Notes: generated by a model from the sequence alone, not told the origin. Positions 47,656-58,062 are shown, counted from the stretch's first letter. The stretch: 64,000 nt of DNA from Helicobacter sp. 12S02232-10 (GCF_002272895.1 NZ_MLAQ01000001.1:45800-109799); one strand, 5' to 3'. Numbers and translations: made by a program.

Positions 47656-49956
47656 TTGAGTGCTAAATATATAAAAATCTTTGTAAATGGAATTGTACAA
47701 GGTGTGGGATTTCGCCCTTTTGTTTATCGCATAGCTCAAGATTTAGGATTAAAAGGTTTGGTAAGGAATGTGGGTGGGGGTGTTGAGATTGTCTTAGATG
47801 CTAAAAATTCGGAAGAATTTATCCATATGATGAAATTACAAGTTCCAGATTGCGCAAGAATTGATTGCATTCAAATAAGTATTTATGAGGGCTTGGAAGA
47901 TTTTAAAGGCTTTGAGATTTTAGAAAGTCAAGAAAATGCATTTGGACTTGAAAGCAAAATTCCTAAAGATATGGCAATTTGCAAAGATTGTCTTAAAGAG
48001 ATGTTTGATAAAAAAAACAGGCATTATCATTATGCTTTTACTACTTGCACAAACTGTGGTCCAAGATACAGTATTATTGCTTCGCTTCCTTATGATCGTA
48101 AAAATACCTCAATGGCTCCTTTTAAAATGTGCCAAGAATGCCAAAGGGAATATGATAATCCTAATGATAGACGCTTTGGAGCCCAACCAAATTCTTGCCC
48201 AAAATGTGCTATTTCAATAAAATTCCATAGAGCGGAGCATATTTATGAAAACAACCCTATCAAAGAATGTATTCGGGCGATTTTGAATGGTGAAATTGTT
48301 GCGATTAAGGGCATAGGTGGGTTTGCCTTGGTATGCGATGGAAGAAATAGCGCAGCAATTAAGAGGCTTAGAGACAAAAAAAATCGCCCTAAAAAACCTT
48401 TTGCACTGATGGTTAAAAACACCCAAATGGCTTTAAAATTTGTGGATTTAAATACACAAGAGATTGATGCTTTAGAGTCTAAAAGTGCTCCAATTATTCT
48501 AGGGAAAGCAAAAAAAAATAATATACTTTCTCCATATATTGCCCCCTCTTTGCATACGTTTGGTGTTATCTTGCCTTATAGTGGTATCCATCATTTGCTT
48601 TTTGAATCGCTTGATTTTCCCATTGTCTTTACGAGTGCAAATTTAAGTGGAGAACCTATTATTGCCTCTTTTATAGAACTGAAAGAAAAATTAGGGAATG
48701 TGTTTGAAAGTGCGCTTGATTTTGAACGTGAAATTATTCATCCTATTGATGATAGTGTAGTAGCATTTCTTGGAAAAGAGATGAGAGTGATGCGTCTAGG
48801 GCGTTCATTTGCTCCTTTGGATTTAGAAATCATAGCAAATAGTCACAGAGAAAATAGAATTAAAACTACCCTGTGTATTGGTTTGGGAGCAGAGCAAAAA
48901 TCTACTTTGACTTATGCTATCAATGGAAAATACTTAATTTCTCCTTTTATAGGAGATTTGAACAATCCTGCGAGTATGCGTAGATACGAAGAAATTTTTG
49001 AGTTTTTTAAAGAAATATATTCCTTAAAACCTGATATTTTGATTCACGACCTACACCCTGATTATCACTCAAGTGTATTTAGTGCTAAAAAATCTTTAGA
49101 ATTTCGTTGTAGAAGTATTTCTATACAGCATCATCGCGCTCATTTTTGTGCTGCTTTTGCCGAAGCAATGCTTCAAGATTCATCTATTGATCCTCAAAGC
49201 AAAATGTTAGGAATTATTTGGGATGGAACGGGGTTGGGCGATGATGGAAATATATGGGGTGGGGAAATATTTTTGGGGAATCTTACGGGTATTTTACGGA
49301 TAGGTCATTTTGAAACTTTGCCTCTAATTGGAGGAGAAGGGGCAATAAAGAGCATATATAAAATTGGCTATGGTTTGGCTTTGAAATATGGCTTGAAAGC
49401 TTTGAAAGATCGATTTGAACAAGAATTAGACAAACAAGAGAGAGTAATTTTGAAAATGATGTTTGAAAAAAATATCAATACGCTTCATACTAGCTCTGTA
49501 GGTAGATTATTTGATGGGGTTGCAAGTCTGTGTGGGCTTCTTGATGAAAGCAGCTATGAAGGGGAGGCGGGAATGCTGATAGAAAGTCTTGTACAAAATT
49601 GTGTTTTAAAAGAAAATGAAAAGAAAAAATATGAATTTGAAATTAAAAATGGGATTGTTCGATATGATCTGATGTTTTTAGAGATGCAACAAGATATCTT
49701 AAAAGGGCATATTGATAAAATTGCTAAAAAATTCATCAATACTTTGGCTCAAATTGCATTTGCCTTGAGCGAAAATTATCCTGAATACAAGGTAATTTTT
49801 AGTGGTGGGGTATTTCAAAACAGAGTTTTATGTGATACGATAGCAACGCTTTTTGAAAAAAAAGGAAAGAAATTTTATATGCATAAAATCTTGCCTCCAA
49901 ATGATGGGTGCATTTCTTTTGGGCAAGCTGTTTATGCTCAATATAATGCTTTATAA
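47656..49956 (+). CDS. hypF: Hydrogenase maturation carbamoyltransferase HypF
   Basis: A 766-residue maturation factor that makes the CN ligands of NiFe hydrogenase from carbamoyl phosphate. Domains in order: acylphosphatase (GIVQGVGFRPFVYRIA, about residues 12-27), two zinc fingers (CKDC with CTNC, about 109-136, and CQEC with CPKC, about 158-183), a YrdC-like domain (about 195-385) and a Kae1-like C-terminal domain with HRAHFCAAFAE and FSGGVFQNR. The start is TTG at 47656 (MSAKYIKIF) with a weak ribosome site. It lies 12 bases after the deiminase gene. Confidence 0.95.
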   Translation: MSAKYIKIFVNGIVQGVGFRPFVYRIAQDLGLKGLVRNVGGGVEIVLDAKNSEEFIHMMKLQVPDCARIDCIQISIYEGLEDFKGFEILESQENAFGLESKIPKDMAICKDCLKEMFDKKNRHYHYAFTTCTNCGPRYSIIASLPYDRKNTSMAPFKMCQECQREYDNPNDRRFGAQPNSCPKCAISIKFHRAEHIYENNPIKECIRAILNGEIVAIKGIGGFALVCDGRNSAAIKRLRDKKNRPKKPFALMVKNTQMALKFVDLNTQEIDALESKSAPIILGKAKKNNILSPYIAPSLHTFGVILPYSGIHHLLFESLDFPIVFTSANLSGEPIIASFIELKEKLGNVFESALDFEREIIHPIDDSVVAFLGKEMRVMRLGRSFAPLDLEIIANSHRENRIKTTLCIGLGAEQKSTLTYAINGKYLISPFIGDLNNPASMRRYEEIFEFFKEIYSLKPDILIHDLHPDYHSSVFSAKKSLEFRCRSISIQHHRAHFCAAFAEAMLQDSSIDPQSKMLGIIWDGTGLGDDGNIWGGEIFLGNLTGILRIGHFETLPLIGGEGAIKSIYKIGYGLALKYGLKALKDRFEQELDKQERVILKMMFEKNINTLHTSSVGRLFDGVASLCGLLDESSYEGEAGMLIESLVQNCVLKENEKKKYEFEIKNGIVRYDLMFLEMQQDILKGHIDKIAKKFINTLAQIAFALSENYPEYKVIFSGGVFQNRVLCDTIATLFEKKGKKFYMHKILPPNDGCISFGQAVYAQYNAL

Positions 49957-50051
49957 GCAAATTAAGCTTACTAGAAATTTGTATGCCAAAATTTTGAAAA
50001 TAAAGCTTGATTTAGTTGTGTTGCATAAAAAATGAATGTGAAAGGATTTGA

Positions 50052-51062
50052 ATGAAACGAATTACCTTGGCACAAGGCAATGGTGGCAGAGAAACAAATG
50101 AATTGATAGAAAAAGTGTTTGAAAAATATTTGGGAAATTTTATTTTAGGGCAGGGTGAGGATGCTGGTACTTTTGATGTTTCAGGAGTACAAAAATATTG
50201 TGTGAGTACAGATTCTTATGTGGTAAATCCGATATTTTTTGCAGGGGCAGACATTGGCAAACTCAGTATCTGTGGCAGTAGTAATGATGTGGCGATGATG
50301 GGAGCCAAACCAAAGTATATGAGTGCAGGGTTTATTTTAGAAGAAGGGTTTGCAATCTGTGATCTTGAAAAAATCCTTCAATCAATGGCAAAAGAACTCG
50401 AATATACTCAAATTAAGCTAATTTCTGCAGATACTAAGGTTGTGCCTAAAGGCAATGTAGATAAAATTTTTATCAACACAACTGCAATTGGCGAAATTCA
50501 AAAAGAAGGGATTTCTGCTAAAAACCTTAAAAGTGGGGATATAATTATTTTAAGCTCGCGCATTGGGAGTCACGGGTGTGTGATTTTTTGTTCGCGTAGT
50601 GAGATTGATTTACACTCTGACTTAAAAAGCGATTGTAAGCAGCTTTATCCTATGCTTGAGGATATTTTTAAAAGTAAAATTCCTATCAATGCATTAAGAG
50701 ACGCTACAAGAGGCGGACTTGCAGCAGTCTTAAATGAGTGGGCAAATGCTTCGGGGGTGGAGATTATTATAGAAGAAGATAAGATCCCAATTTCAAAAGA
50801 AGTCAAAGGAGTTTGTGAAATTTTAGGACTTGAGCCGTATTCTTTAGCAAATGAAGGGGCTTGTGTGCTTTGCGTAGAGGCTTGCTATGCTCAAGAAGTT
50901 TGTGAAATCTTAAAGAAACATCCAGATGGAAAAGAAGTTGCGATTATTGGTAGTGTAGAAGCAGAAAATGTAAAAACTCCTAGAGTGATTTTACAAAACT
51001 CTTGGGGAACAAAAAGATATTTGGATTACCCACAAGGGGAGCTTTTGCCTAGAATCTGTTGA
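50052..51062 (+). CDS. hypE: Hydrogenase maturation protein HypE
   Basis: A 336-residue PurM-like ATPase that dehydrates HypF-carbamoylated thiol to thiocyanate. The N-terminal AQGNGGRETNELIEKVF (residues 7-23), DSYVVNPIFFAGADIGKLSI (about 54-73) and DATRGGLAAVLNEWA (about 217-231) match, and the C-terminal PRIC ends in the essential cysteine. It follows hypF by 95 bases. No hydrogenase structural genes lie in the window, so they must be elsewhere. Confidence 0.96.
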   Translation: MKRITLAQGNGGRETNELIEKVFEKYLGNFILGQGEDAGTFDVSGVQKYCVSTDSYVVNPIFFAGADIGKLSICGSSNDVAMMGAKPKYMSAGFILEEGFAICDLEKILQSMAKELEYTQIKLISADTKVVPKGNVDKIFINTTAIGEIQKEGISAKNLKSGDIIILSSRIGSHGCVIFCSRSEIDLHSDLKSDCKQLYPMLEDIFKSKIPINALRDATRGGLAAVLNEWANASGVEIIIEEDKIPISKEVKGVCEILGLEPYSLANEGACVLCVEACYAQEVCEILKKHPDGKEVAIIGSVEAENVKTPRVILQNSWGTKRYLDYPQGELLPRIC

Positions 51063-51172
51063 AATTTTGCAAGTGTCTGTGTCCTTTGAATAAGCTTTAT
51101 GACAAACAATTTAATGGGTTCAACCTGTTGGATATGTAGTCATACTTTGCTTAAACGTTCATATTTGATGAT

Positions 51173-51178
51173 TATAAT
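51173..51178 (+). promoter_or_regulatory. Candidate -10 element of the CiaB gene
   Basis: TATAAT, 39 bases before the ATG at 51217, which has an AAGGAG ribosome site. The 154-base gap after hypE holds nothing else clear. Confidence 0.5.
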
Positions 51179-51216
51179 TATTTATTAAAAATTTAGAGCG
51201 AATAAGGAGAATATCT

Positions 51217-53076
51217 ATGCAGGGAATTCAAAATATCTCTGAAAAATTTCAAAAAGACTTAAAATTTTTTTATGCTCTTATTCAAAAACAATCCTATGAA
51301 ATTCAAAAAATTTATAAAATTTTTGATAATGAAGACAATAAAGAAAATGAAAAATATTTGAAAATCCTGACTCAATTATGCAATCGCATAGGATTGGAAC
51401 CTGAAAAATCTGTGCTAATGGCATTGTGTGACAGAATCGCCAATCTCAAGGAAGGACCTATCGTGCAGATCCTCAAGAAATACCAAAAAACAAATTCTGA
51501 AATTTTAATCGCCAGAAGACTTTTGCTTAATTTTGTCAGTAATTTTTATGCCAAAAGACATTGGGAACTTCTTGTTCAAGTCCAAAAACAGGAGCTTTTT
51601 AACGAATTTTATCGGGAACTTCTGCTAGGGGTGCATAAAATAGGCTTGACAATGAATAATTTTTTTGAAAGTTGGCAAGATATTTTGATTGATGGTATTA
51701 ATAAAAATATGCAAAAACTTTATGGAGAGGAAAAAGCACTTAAACTTCTAGCTCCAAGTATGGACACTGAAGAATCTCAAGGGAAGTTGATTTGTTCAGA
51801 TAGGAGTTATTCAATTCCAGAGAAACTTGGGGATAAGTTTATCTCCGTTCCATATGCAAATGCTTTTGATATTGAGATTAAAGAGATTGTGAAAGCAATT
51901 GAGAAACTTCTTTTAAATCTTCAAAAACACAAGGATGAGATTTATCATAAACAAAAATCTTATATTGATTATTTCACAGCTTTAAAAAATGCATTTTCCC
52001 AAAAGGATAAAAATAGATTAATTCAAAGTTGGAGAGAAGTAGATATGGCTTGGATGGATATAGATACACCCTTTCAAGTTGGACATCCTCTTGAATACTA
52101 TGAAGACAGGTATCGGCATTCTGTTGCGCCTGAATGGGATCTTAGAATTAGCAATCCTGATAAAATAGCTGATAACAGGGTAGCTTTGAGTGTGGATTCT
52201 ATGTTTGCAGCTTATGGTTCTAAATTAGGTATTCAAGATAGTCTTCAATCTTTTGTGCAAAAATCTCTTCAGCGTGTTAAAATTTATAATGGCTTGCCTG
52301 CGCTTTATTATGGAGCGGATATGAATGGGCTTTTTTCGGCACAGGTTGTTCCTAATGATGAAGTGGTTTCAGAAAAATTTGGCAAAAAAATATTTGCTTT
52401 TGGCGATAATATTATTCAGTCAGCTCGAAGTAAGCCGAAAATGAAGTTAAGCTATGAGACTTTTGAGGAATCTTATTTACAGGAAGCTCGAAAAATTTTA
52501 TTTGAGAATGAAAAATTATGGCATTTAGTCTATGACATCACAACAAATGGACATGAATTTGGTCATATTCTCTGGATAGAAGAGGATACTCAAAGATTGA
52601 TGAATTGTGATGGAGAATTCAAAAATATTGAAGAATTTAAAGCAACTTGTGGTGGATTGGTGGCATTCTTTGAAAGTTTGCACACTCAAGAAGAGTTTGA
52701 AGCTGTTATGAGCGATACAATTCGCAGAAGTGTGGGATTGATGGCTTGGAGAGAGCAAGAAGAAGTTTTGCCTTATTATTGTGAGGGATTGATCCATTTA
52801 TATGGAGCTTTTGAAAGCGGTGTCCTTAAATTTGATCCAAATGACAAACCTGTTTTAAAGATACATAAAAATAAATATGAAGATTTGAAATCTTGGTATA
52901 TAGAGACTTATAAAACTTTGGCAAAGCATTACATAGAGAAATTAAATGCCTATGAATGGCTTAAAAAATTTGTGTCAAAGACAGAAAAAGATTATCGTTC
53001 AAACTTGCCCTTCGCAGATATTTTTATCGAATGGTATTGGAAAAGATATCAAGAAATTGGACAAGAAGTTTTGTAA
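51217..53076 (+). CDS. ciaB: CiaB-family protein with zinc-peptidase motif
   Basis: A 619-residue soluble protein matching the Campylobacter invasion antigen B family in length and layout: no signal peptide, an N-terminal helical half and a conserved C-terminal half. CiaB in C. jejuni is linked to secretion through the flagellar apparatus and to epithelial invasion. The conserved half contains TTNGHEFGHILW with HEFGH at residues 446-450, and IEEFKATCGGLVAFFE about 22 residues later (E472/E473). This HExxH plus downstream Glu pattern is that of gluzincin metallopeptidases. WYWKRYQEIG ends the protein. It stands alone with its own promoter. H. pylori lacks it. Confidence 0.85.
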   Translation: MQGIQNISEKFQKDLKFFYALIQKQSYEIQKIYKIFDNEDNKENEKYLKILTQLCNRIGLEPEKSVLMALCDRIANLKEGPIVQILKKYQKTNSEILIARRLLLNFVSNFYAKRHWELLVQVQKQELFNEFYRELLLGVHKIGLTMNNFFESWQDILIDGINKNMQKLYGEEKALKLLAPSMDTEESQGKLICSDRSYSIPEKLGDKFISVPYANAFDIEIKEIVKAIEKLLLNLQKHKDEIYHKQKSYIDYFTALKNAFSQKDKNRLIQSWREVDMAWMDIDTPFQVGHPLEYYEDRYRHSVAPEWDLRISNPDKIADNRVALSVDSMFAAYGSKLGIQDSLQSFVQKSLQRVKIYNGLPALYYGADMNGLFSAQVVPNDEVVSEKFGKKIFAFGDNIIQSARSKPKMKLSYETFEESYLQEARKILFENEKLWHLVYDITTNGHEFGHILWIEEDTQRLMNCDGEFKNIEEFKATCGGLVAFFESLHTQEEFEAVMSDTIRRSVGLMAWREQEEVLPYYCEGLIHLYGAFESGVLKFDPNDKPVLKIHKNKYEDLKSWYIETYKTLAKHYIEKLNAYEWLKKFVSKTEKDYRSNLPFADIFIEWYWKRYQEIGQEVL

Positions 53077-53092
53077 TATTGAAATAACCTTG

Positions 53093-53115
53093 AATCAAAT
53101 TATTGATTTATTTTT
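53093..53115. terminator. Weak candidate terminator between ciaB and csd6
   Basis: AATCAA and TTGATT form a six-base stem with an ATTA loop, followed by TATTTTT in the plus direction. The stem has only two G-C pairs, so it is a weak candidate. It overlaps the csd6 stop at 53108. Confidence 0.3.
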
Positions 53116-54103
53116 CTGTCAAAATAAGTAGCTTATCATTGTTGAGTTCTATATATAGTTCTTTTTTACTATTGGAAGTATAGGTTGGCTGATTATTTTT
53201 ATATGCAGAATAATCTTGTGAAAAACTGACTCGAAATAAATTTTTTCCATCCTCATTGGGATAGGGAGAAATGTCTATATTTGAAAATAAGATTGTTTTT
53301 TCTTCTTGTTTGGAAAAAACGCGTTTTTTGTAATCTACAAAAGCTTTGAATTTCATTCCATCATAACGAACAAAATTGTCGCTGTAAAATGCCAAATAAC
53401 TATTTAAATCATTTTTTATCCACGCATCTCTCCATCCGTATAAGCTACTTAAAATAGTTGCTAATTCTTCTTTGGTAACAAGTTTGAGGTTATTCTCATA
53501 AGTAATGAGGAGTGATTTTTTGTTTTTAATGAGTTTGTCGTATTCACTAAGCACCTGATTTTCAATTGCAATGCATCCTTTGGTATTAAGCTCTTCCCTG
53601 TTTCCATTTAGTGGAAATCCGTGAATCCAAATCCCATACCCTGTTTTTTTTCGCACTTTATCATAAGTGTTAGGATAGCTAGTGGCAAATGCCATCGGTC
53701 CATAATATTGATTTAGTCCGCTTAATCTCTGGGTAATATCATAGACGCCTATAGGAGTAGTGAGATCGCCTTCTATTTTTTTATTTCCCTTGCCTGATCC
53801 TACCAATGCACTTGTTTGTTTGATTTTTGTTAAATGCCCTTCTTTGACTTCATATAAAGTCAAATCTGGGATCGATTTATTAGAAACAAATAAAAAATCT
53901 ATATTTTCATAATAACCATAATCTGTATCTTTATTTTTTAGAACAGCCATCCAAAAATCTTTTTGGATCAAATAATTTTCTAGCATAGCTTGTGTTGTTT
54001 GTATGCCTTTGGTGCGATAAGTCTGAATAATCTTAACAGCTTGAGTATCCATTCCATAAAGCATACAAGATGCGACCAAACTAATACTTAAAATAAACCT
54101 CAT
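53108..54103 (-). CDS. csd6: L,D-carboxypeptidase Csd6, cell-shape determinant
   Basis: A 331-residue periplasmic enzyme with a signal peptide (residues 1-19). The L,D-transpeptidase-fold domain holds the catalytic region IWIHGFPLNGNREELNTKGC (His and Cys about residues 160-180), and after it comes a C-terminal NTF2-like domain (WRDAWIKNDLNSYLAFYSDN, about 223-242). In H. pylori Csd6 trims tetrapeptides to tripeptides and is needed for helical shape. era-hslU-hslV-rplI lie upstream as in H. pylori HP0514-HP0518, so orthology is likely. Confidence 0.92.
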   Translation of the reverse strand: MRFILSISLVASCMLYGMDTQAVKIIQTYRTKGIQTTQAMLENYLIQKDFWMAVLKNKDTDYGYYENIDFLFVSNKSIPDLTLYEVKEGHLTKIKQTSALVGSGKGNKKIEGDLTTPIGVYDITQRLSGLNQYYGPMAFATSYPNTYDKVRKKTGYGIWIHGFPLNGNREELNTKGCIAIENQVLSEYDKLIKNKKSLLITYENNLKLVTKEELATILSSLYGWRDAWIKNDLNSYLAFYSDNFVRYDGMKFKAFVDYKKRVFSKQEEKTILFSNIDISPYPNEDGKNLFRVSFSQDYSAYKNNQPTYTSNSKKELYIELNNDKLLILTEK

Positions 54104-54123
54104 ACATTTACTCCTCTTACGCT

Positions 54124-55026
54124 TTAGTCTTCAAAATCATATCCAAATTTTTTGAGATTTTCTTTTTCTTTGCTCCAAGATTTCTGAACAAAAACATTTA
54201 ACTGTAAAAAAATTTTCTTTTTGCCTAAAAGTTCCATTTTTTGTCTTGCTTGTTTTCCAATTCTTTTGATTGTTTGCCCATTTTTTCCAATTACCATACT
54301 TTTTTGACTTTCTTTTTCTACAAAAATTTTTGCCGATATTTTATCAAGATTTTCTCCTTCAATGAATTTTTCTATTTTTACTTCGCTTTCATAAGGAATT
54401 TCATCGCTTAGATTATTAAATACGCTTTCTCGAATCATTTCTTTGTAGATATATTTAGTATTTTCATCTGTTAAGATTTCAGTGTCAAAAAATGGCGGAG
54501 AATACGGTAAATGCTTACTGACTTCAGCAAGAAAATTTTCTAGATTGAGCGATTTTTGCGAGCTTAATGGAATCAGAGATAAAAATTTTTCATCATATTT
54601 TTGATACTCTTTGATTTTTTTTAAAATTTCTTTTTGGGTTACTGTATCAATTTTGCTTAAAATCAAAATATGGGGCCTATCTGTAAGCTCCAAAAATTCC
54701 TCATAATATTTTGTTTCATCGTGAATACAAGCCATAAATACACATAAATCGCAGTTCGAAATGGCCTTTAAAGCTTCTTTGAGCATAAATTGATTCAATA
54801 ATTTTTCTTGGCGATGTAATCCGGGCGTATCCACAAATATGATCTGAGAATTTCTACCATTTTTATCTGAAAATGGCACGATTAAATTCATTTTTTTTCT
54901 GGTTGCATTAGCTTTATGGGAAACCAATGCAATATCTTGGCTTAAAAGCTTATTTAAAAGAGTGCTTTTTCCACAATTAGGACGTCCTACAACAGCAACA
55001 AATCCAGCTTTAAAGCCATCGTGCAT
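54124..55026 (-). CDS. era: GTPase Era
   Basis: A 300-residue GTPase required for 30S subunit assembly. G motifs: GRPNCGKST (about residues 16-24), DTPGLHR (about 66-72) and the base-binding SKID (about 127-130). The C-terminal KH domain includes [20 protein letters not shown] (about 250-269), which binds the 3' end of 16S rRNA. Its ATG shares a base with the hslU stop (TAATG). Confidence 0.96.
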   Translation of the reverse strand: MHDGFKAGFVAVVGRPNCGKSTLLNKLLSQDIALVSHKANATRKKMNLIVPFSDKNGRNSQIIFVDTPGLHRQEKLLNQFMLKEALKAISNCDLCVFMACIHDETKYYEEFLELTDRPHILILSKIDTVTQKEILKKIKEYQKYDEKFLSLIPLSSQKSLNLENFLAEVSKHLPYSPPFFDTEILTDENTKYIYKEMIRESVFNNLSDEIPYESEVKIEKFIEGENLDKISAKIFVEKESQKSMVIGKNGQTIKRIGKQARQKMELLGKKKIFLQLNVFVQKSWSKEKENLKKFGYDFED

Positions 55027-56366
55027 TAGAGAATATACCTTGCCAAATCTACATTTTCAACCAAATCACTCAATTTTTCACTGACAAGTTGTTCGGTGAT
55101 ATGAATCGTTTGATCTTTGTAGTCATCGGCGTTAAAACTGATATCTTCTAAAACTCGCTCTATAGTAGTATGAAGCCTTCTAGCTCCAATATCTTCAGTT
55201 TTTTGATTTGCATTATAAGAAAGCCTAGCGAGCTCTCTTAAGGCTTTGTCTTCAAATTCTATATTAACTCCTTCTGTTTGGAGTAGGGCTTGGTATTGTT
55301 TGACGATAGAAGTTTTAGTTCGGGTTAAGATTTGATACATTGTTTCATCATCTAAGCTGTCAAGCTCAACTCTTAAAGGGAATCTCCCTTGAAGTTCAGG
55401 AATGAGATCGCTGGGTTTGCTTAAATGAAAGGCTCCTGCTGCGATAAAAAGAATATGATCGGTTTTAACCTGTCCGTATTTGGTATTTACAATACTCCCT
55501 TCCACAATCGGTAAAAGATCTCTTTGAACACCTTCTTTACTAGGGTCTTGTCTAGATCCTTCTTTTGATCCGACAGCCACCTTATCAATTTCATCAATGA
55601 AAATCACTCCTGATTCTTGGGCGCGTTTGAGCCCTTCTATTTTAATCATCTCAAAATCAAGAATTGCTTCGGATGCATCCTGTTTTAGGGCTTCTTTAGC
55701 CTCTTTAATGTCCATTTCTTTTTTGATTTTTTCTTGTTCTTTATTTAAAACTTTAATGATGCTTTCTTGAACTTTGATGATTTCAGGGGGCATATTATTG
55801 TCGGAGTCCATTATTTTTCTATTCAATTCGATTTGAACTTTGAAATTATCCATTTCACCATTTTTAACCTTTTGCTTCATTTTTTCAAAACTACTTTCAT
55901 ATTCTTGTTTTTTTGTTTCACTTACGCCACTAGGGAGAGGAGGCAAAAGCCTTTGAGTGATCTTTTCAATGATAAAATCTTCTATTTTTTCTTTAGAAAT
56001 TTCTTTATGTTCATTTTCGACCAAATTGATACTCATAAGAACCAAATCTCTAACCATTGATTCAACATCTCTACCAACAAAGCCCACTTCTGTGTATTTG
56101 CTTGCTTCTACCTTAATAAAAGGAAGTCCCATAATTTTAGCCATACGTCTTGCAATTTCAGTTTTTCCCACACCTGTAGAACCGATCATTAAAATATTTT
56201 TAGGCGTTACTTCCTCTTGAATATCTACAGGAAGACAAAGTCTTCTGTATCGATTTCTCAAAGCGATAGCAACGGCTTTTTTAGCTTCTTTTTGACCGAT
56301 AATATATTCATCAAGATACCGGACGATTTCTTTTGGGGTCATATTCAGTTTATCTTGAGTATTCAT
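55026..56366 (-). CDS. hslU: ATP-dependent protease ATPase subunit HslU
   Basis: A 446-residue AAA+ unfoldase that feeds substrates to HslV. Walker A is [16 protein letters not shown] (about residues 58-73), followed by [19 protein letters not shown], the helical I-domain (about 110-240), Walker [12 protein letters not shown] (about 254-264) and the C-terminal sensor region [15 protein letters not shown]. The C-terminal tail DLARYIL matches HslU tails that insert into HslV. It overlaps hslV by four bases. Confidence 0.97.
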   Translation of the reverse strand: MNTQDKLNMTPKEIVRYLDEYIIGQKEAKKAVAIALRNRYRRLCLPVDIQEEVTPKNILMIGSTGVGKTEIARRMAKIMGLPFIKVEASKYTEVGFVGRDVESMVRDLVLMSINLVENEHKEISKEKIEDFIIEKITQRLLPPLPSGVSETKKQEYESSFEKMKQKVKNGEMDNFKVQIELNRKIMDSDNNMPPEIIKVQESIIKVLNKEQEKIKKEMDIKEAKEALKQDASEAILDFEMIKIEGLKRAQESGVIFIDEIDKVAVGSKEGSRQDPSKEGVQRDLLPIVEGSIVNTKYGQVKTDHILFIAAGAFHLSKPSDLIPELQGRFPLRVELDSLDDETMYQILTRTKTSIVKQYQALLQTEGVNIEFEDKALRELARLSYNANQKTEDIGARRLHTTIERVLEDISFNADDYKDQTIHITEQLVSEKLSDLVENVDLARYIL

Positions 56367-56908
56367 TCAAGCTCCAGAATTTTGATATTTGTATTTGTGT
56401 AAATGCAAAGATCGCCAGCTATTTTCAAGGATTCTTCCACGATGTTTTTGGGAGCGAGAGTGCTGAATTTGTCTAATGCTCTGGCCGAACTTAAAGCGTA
56501 ATTTCCTCCACTACCGATTGCAGCTATTTTACCATCTTCGGGTTCTACGACATCTCCGGTTCCACTGAGAATATAGATAGAATCCTTATTTAATACAATC
56601 ATCATTGCTTCAAGTTTTCTTAAGTATTTATCCTTTCTCCATTCTTTGCTGAATTCAAGCACGCTTCTGACTAAGTCTCCCTTTCTTCCCTCTAATATTC
56701 TTTCAAACATATCAAATAATGAAAATGCATCCGCAGTACTGCCTGCAAAACCGCTTAAAATTTTTCCGTGATAAAGAGTGCGAATTTTGGTTGCATTGGC
56801 TTTCAAAACACAATTTCCGAATGTCACTTGCCCATCTCCTCCGATAACGGCATACTTTTTTCCCTCAAACTCTCCTCTATAACTCAATATGGTTGTTGCT
56901 TCAAACAT
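56363..56908 (-). CDS. hslV: ATP-dependent protease proteolytic subunit HslV
   Basis: A 181-residue threonine protease of the proteasome type. The catalytic Thr follows a short propeptide, [12 protein letters not shown], as in H. pylori. Other signatures are [31 protein letters not shown] (about residues 50-68) and [18 protein letters not shown] (about 122-139). I start at ATG 56908, not at an in-frame codon 56920 that would add MRIK and overlap rplI further. Confidence 0.96.
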   Translation of the reverse strand: MFEATTILSYRGEFEGKKYAVIGGDGQVTFGNCVLKANATKIRTLYHGKILSGFAGSTADAFSLFDMFERILEGRKGDLVRSVLEFSKEWRKDKYLRKLEAMMIVLNKDSIYILSGTGDVVEPEDGKIAAIGSGGNYALSSARALDKFSTLAPKNIVEESLKIAGDLCIYTNTNIKILELE

Positions 56909-56916
56909 TTTGATTC

Positions 56917-57363
56917 TCACTCTGCCATAACATCAATTTTAAGTACCCCTGAAATTCCCTGACCTAATTTGATTTCAATTTCATAAATACCTGTGCTTTT
57001 AATGGGTGCCTTTAGCTCTATATTTTTTTTATCTAAACCTAATCGATGGGATTTTTCAAGAGCTTCAAGTATTTCTTCTTTTGTAATAGCTCCAAAGAGA
57101 GAACCATTGGCGCCGACTTTTTTTGTTATTTTTAGAGTGATATCTTCCAAGGTTTTGACAAGTTGTTTTCTTTCTGCCATTTCTAGAGCTTCTTTTTCGG
57201 ATTTTTTTCTTTGATCTGCTTTATATTTATTGATAACTTCGTTGGTAGCGTGTTTAGCTTTACCTTTGGCGATCAAGAAGTTTTGTCCGTAGCCATCTTT
57301 GACTTCGTGGATTTCTCCGGTTTTACCTAAACCTTTCACATCCTCCATCAATAAAATTTTCAT
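56917..57363 (-). CDS. rplI: 50S ribosomal protein L9
   Basis: A 148-residue ribosomal protein. The N-terminal domain reads [20 protein letters not shown] and continues [16 protein letters not shown], the standard bL9 signature, followed by the long connecting helix ([19 protein letters not shown]) and the C-terminal rRNA-binding domain. AAGGA lies six bases ahead of the ATG. It heads the rplI-hslV-hslU-era-csd6 run; AT-rich TAAAAT and TATTAT hexamers in the 57-base divergent gap are possible -10 sites. Confidence 0.97.
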   Translation of the reverse strand: MKILLMEDVKGLGKTGEIHEVKDGYGQNFLIAKGKAKHATNEVINKYKADQRKKSEKEALEMAERKQLVKTLEDITLKITKKVGANGSLFGAITKEEILEALEKSHRLGLDKKNIELKAPIKSTGIYEIEIKLGQGISGVLKIDVMAE

Positions 57364-57420
57364 TTTGATCCTTATTTTCGATAATATTGCTTAAAATTTT
57401 ATCAGAAAAGAGTAAGGCTT

Positions 57421-58062
57421 ATGGAATTTTTGGAAATAAAAAATTGCGTTGTAATCAAAAAAGCAAAATGCAAAAATTCCAGAATCAGTGTAAAACAAGA
57501 TGGAAGCGTTATTGTAAGTGTTCCTTATTTTTATACAAAAGAACAATCTTTAAAAATTCTTGAGAGTCATTACGAATGGATAAAAAAAAGTCTTGAAAAA
57601 ATAAAGCTTAGTCATTTGGAGGTGCAGGATTTTTTTGCCACCCATCCTAATGAAATTTTATTTTTTGGAAAATGGATAAAATATTCTTCGCAAATCAATG
57701 TAGAGTATCTCAAAAAAGAGCTTTTAAATTATCTTCGGACGCGAACAACTAAACTTGCAGCGCAAATGGATCTTAAGTATAATAAAATCTCAGTGCGAGG
57801 AAGTAAAACAAGATTAGGGAGTTGTTCTTATCAAAATAATCTGAGTTTTTCACTTTTATTGGTTTTTGCTTCTGAGAGATTGATTGATTATGTAATCATT
57901 CACGAATTGTCTCATATTGTACATAAGAATCATTCGAAAAATTTTTGGAGTTTGGTGGAAAAGTTTTGCCCACAACATAAAGAAAAAAGGCGCGAACTTC
58001 ATAAGAATATAAAATTTTATATTCCAATGTTAGAAAAAATTCTATCTTCGCCCCTCATTTGA
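57421..58062 (+). CDS. YgjP-type (DUF45) M48-like metallopeptidase-fold protein
   Basis: A 213-residue protein with the DUF45/YgjP signature: SVRGSKTRLGSCSYQNNLSF (about residues 121-140), then the zinc motif DYVIIHELSHIVHKNHSKNF (about 159-178, HELSH) and FWSLVEKFCP. E. coli YgjP has been described as a nucleotide pyrophosphatase-like enzyme, while others annotate the family as a peptidase; the true substrate is open. Its 3' end overlaps the convergent gene at 58042-59178 by 21 bases. Confidence 0.85.
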   Translation: MEFLEIKNCVVIKKAKCKNSRISVKQDGSVIVSVPYFYTKEQSLKILESHYEWIKKSLEKIKLSHLEVQDFFATHPNEILFFGKWIKYSSQINVEYLKKELLNYLRTRTTKLAAQMDLKYNKISVRGSKTRLGSCSYQNNLSFSLLLVFASERLIDYVIIHELSHIVHKNHSKNFWSLVEKFCPQHKEKRRELHKNIKFYIPMLEKILSSPLI

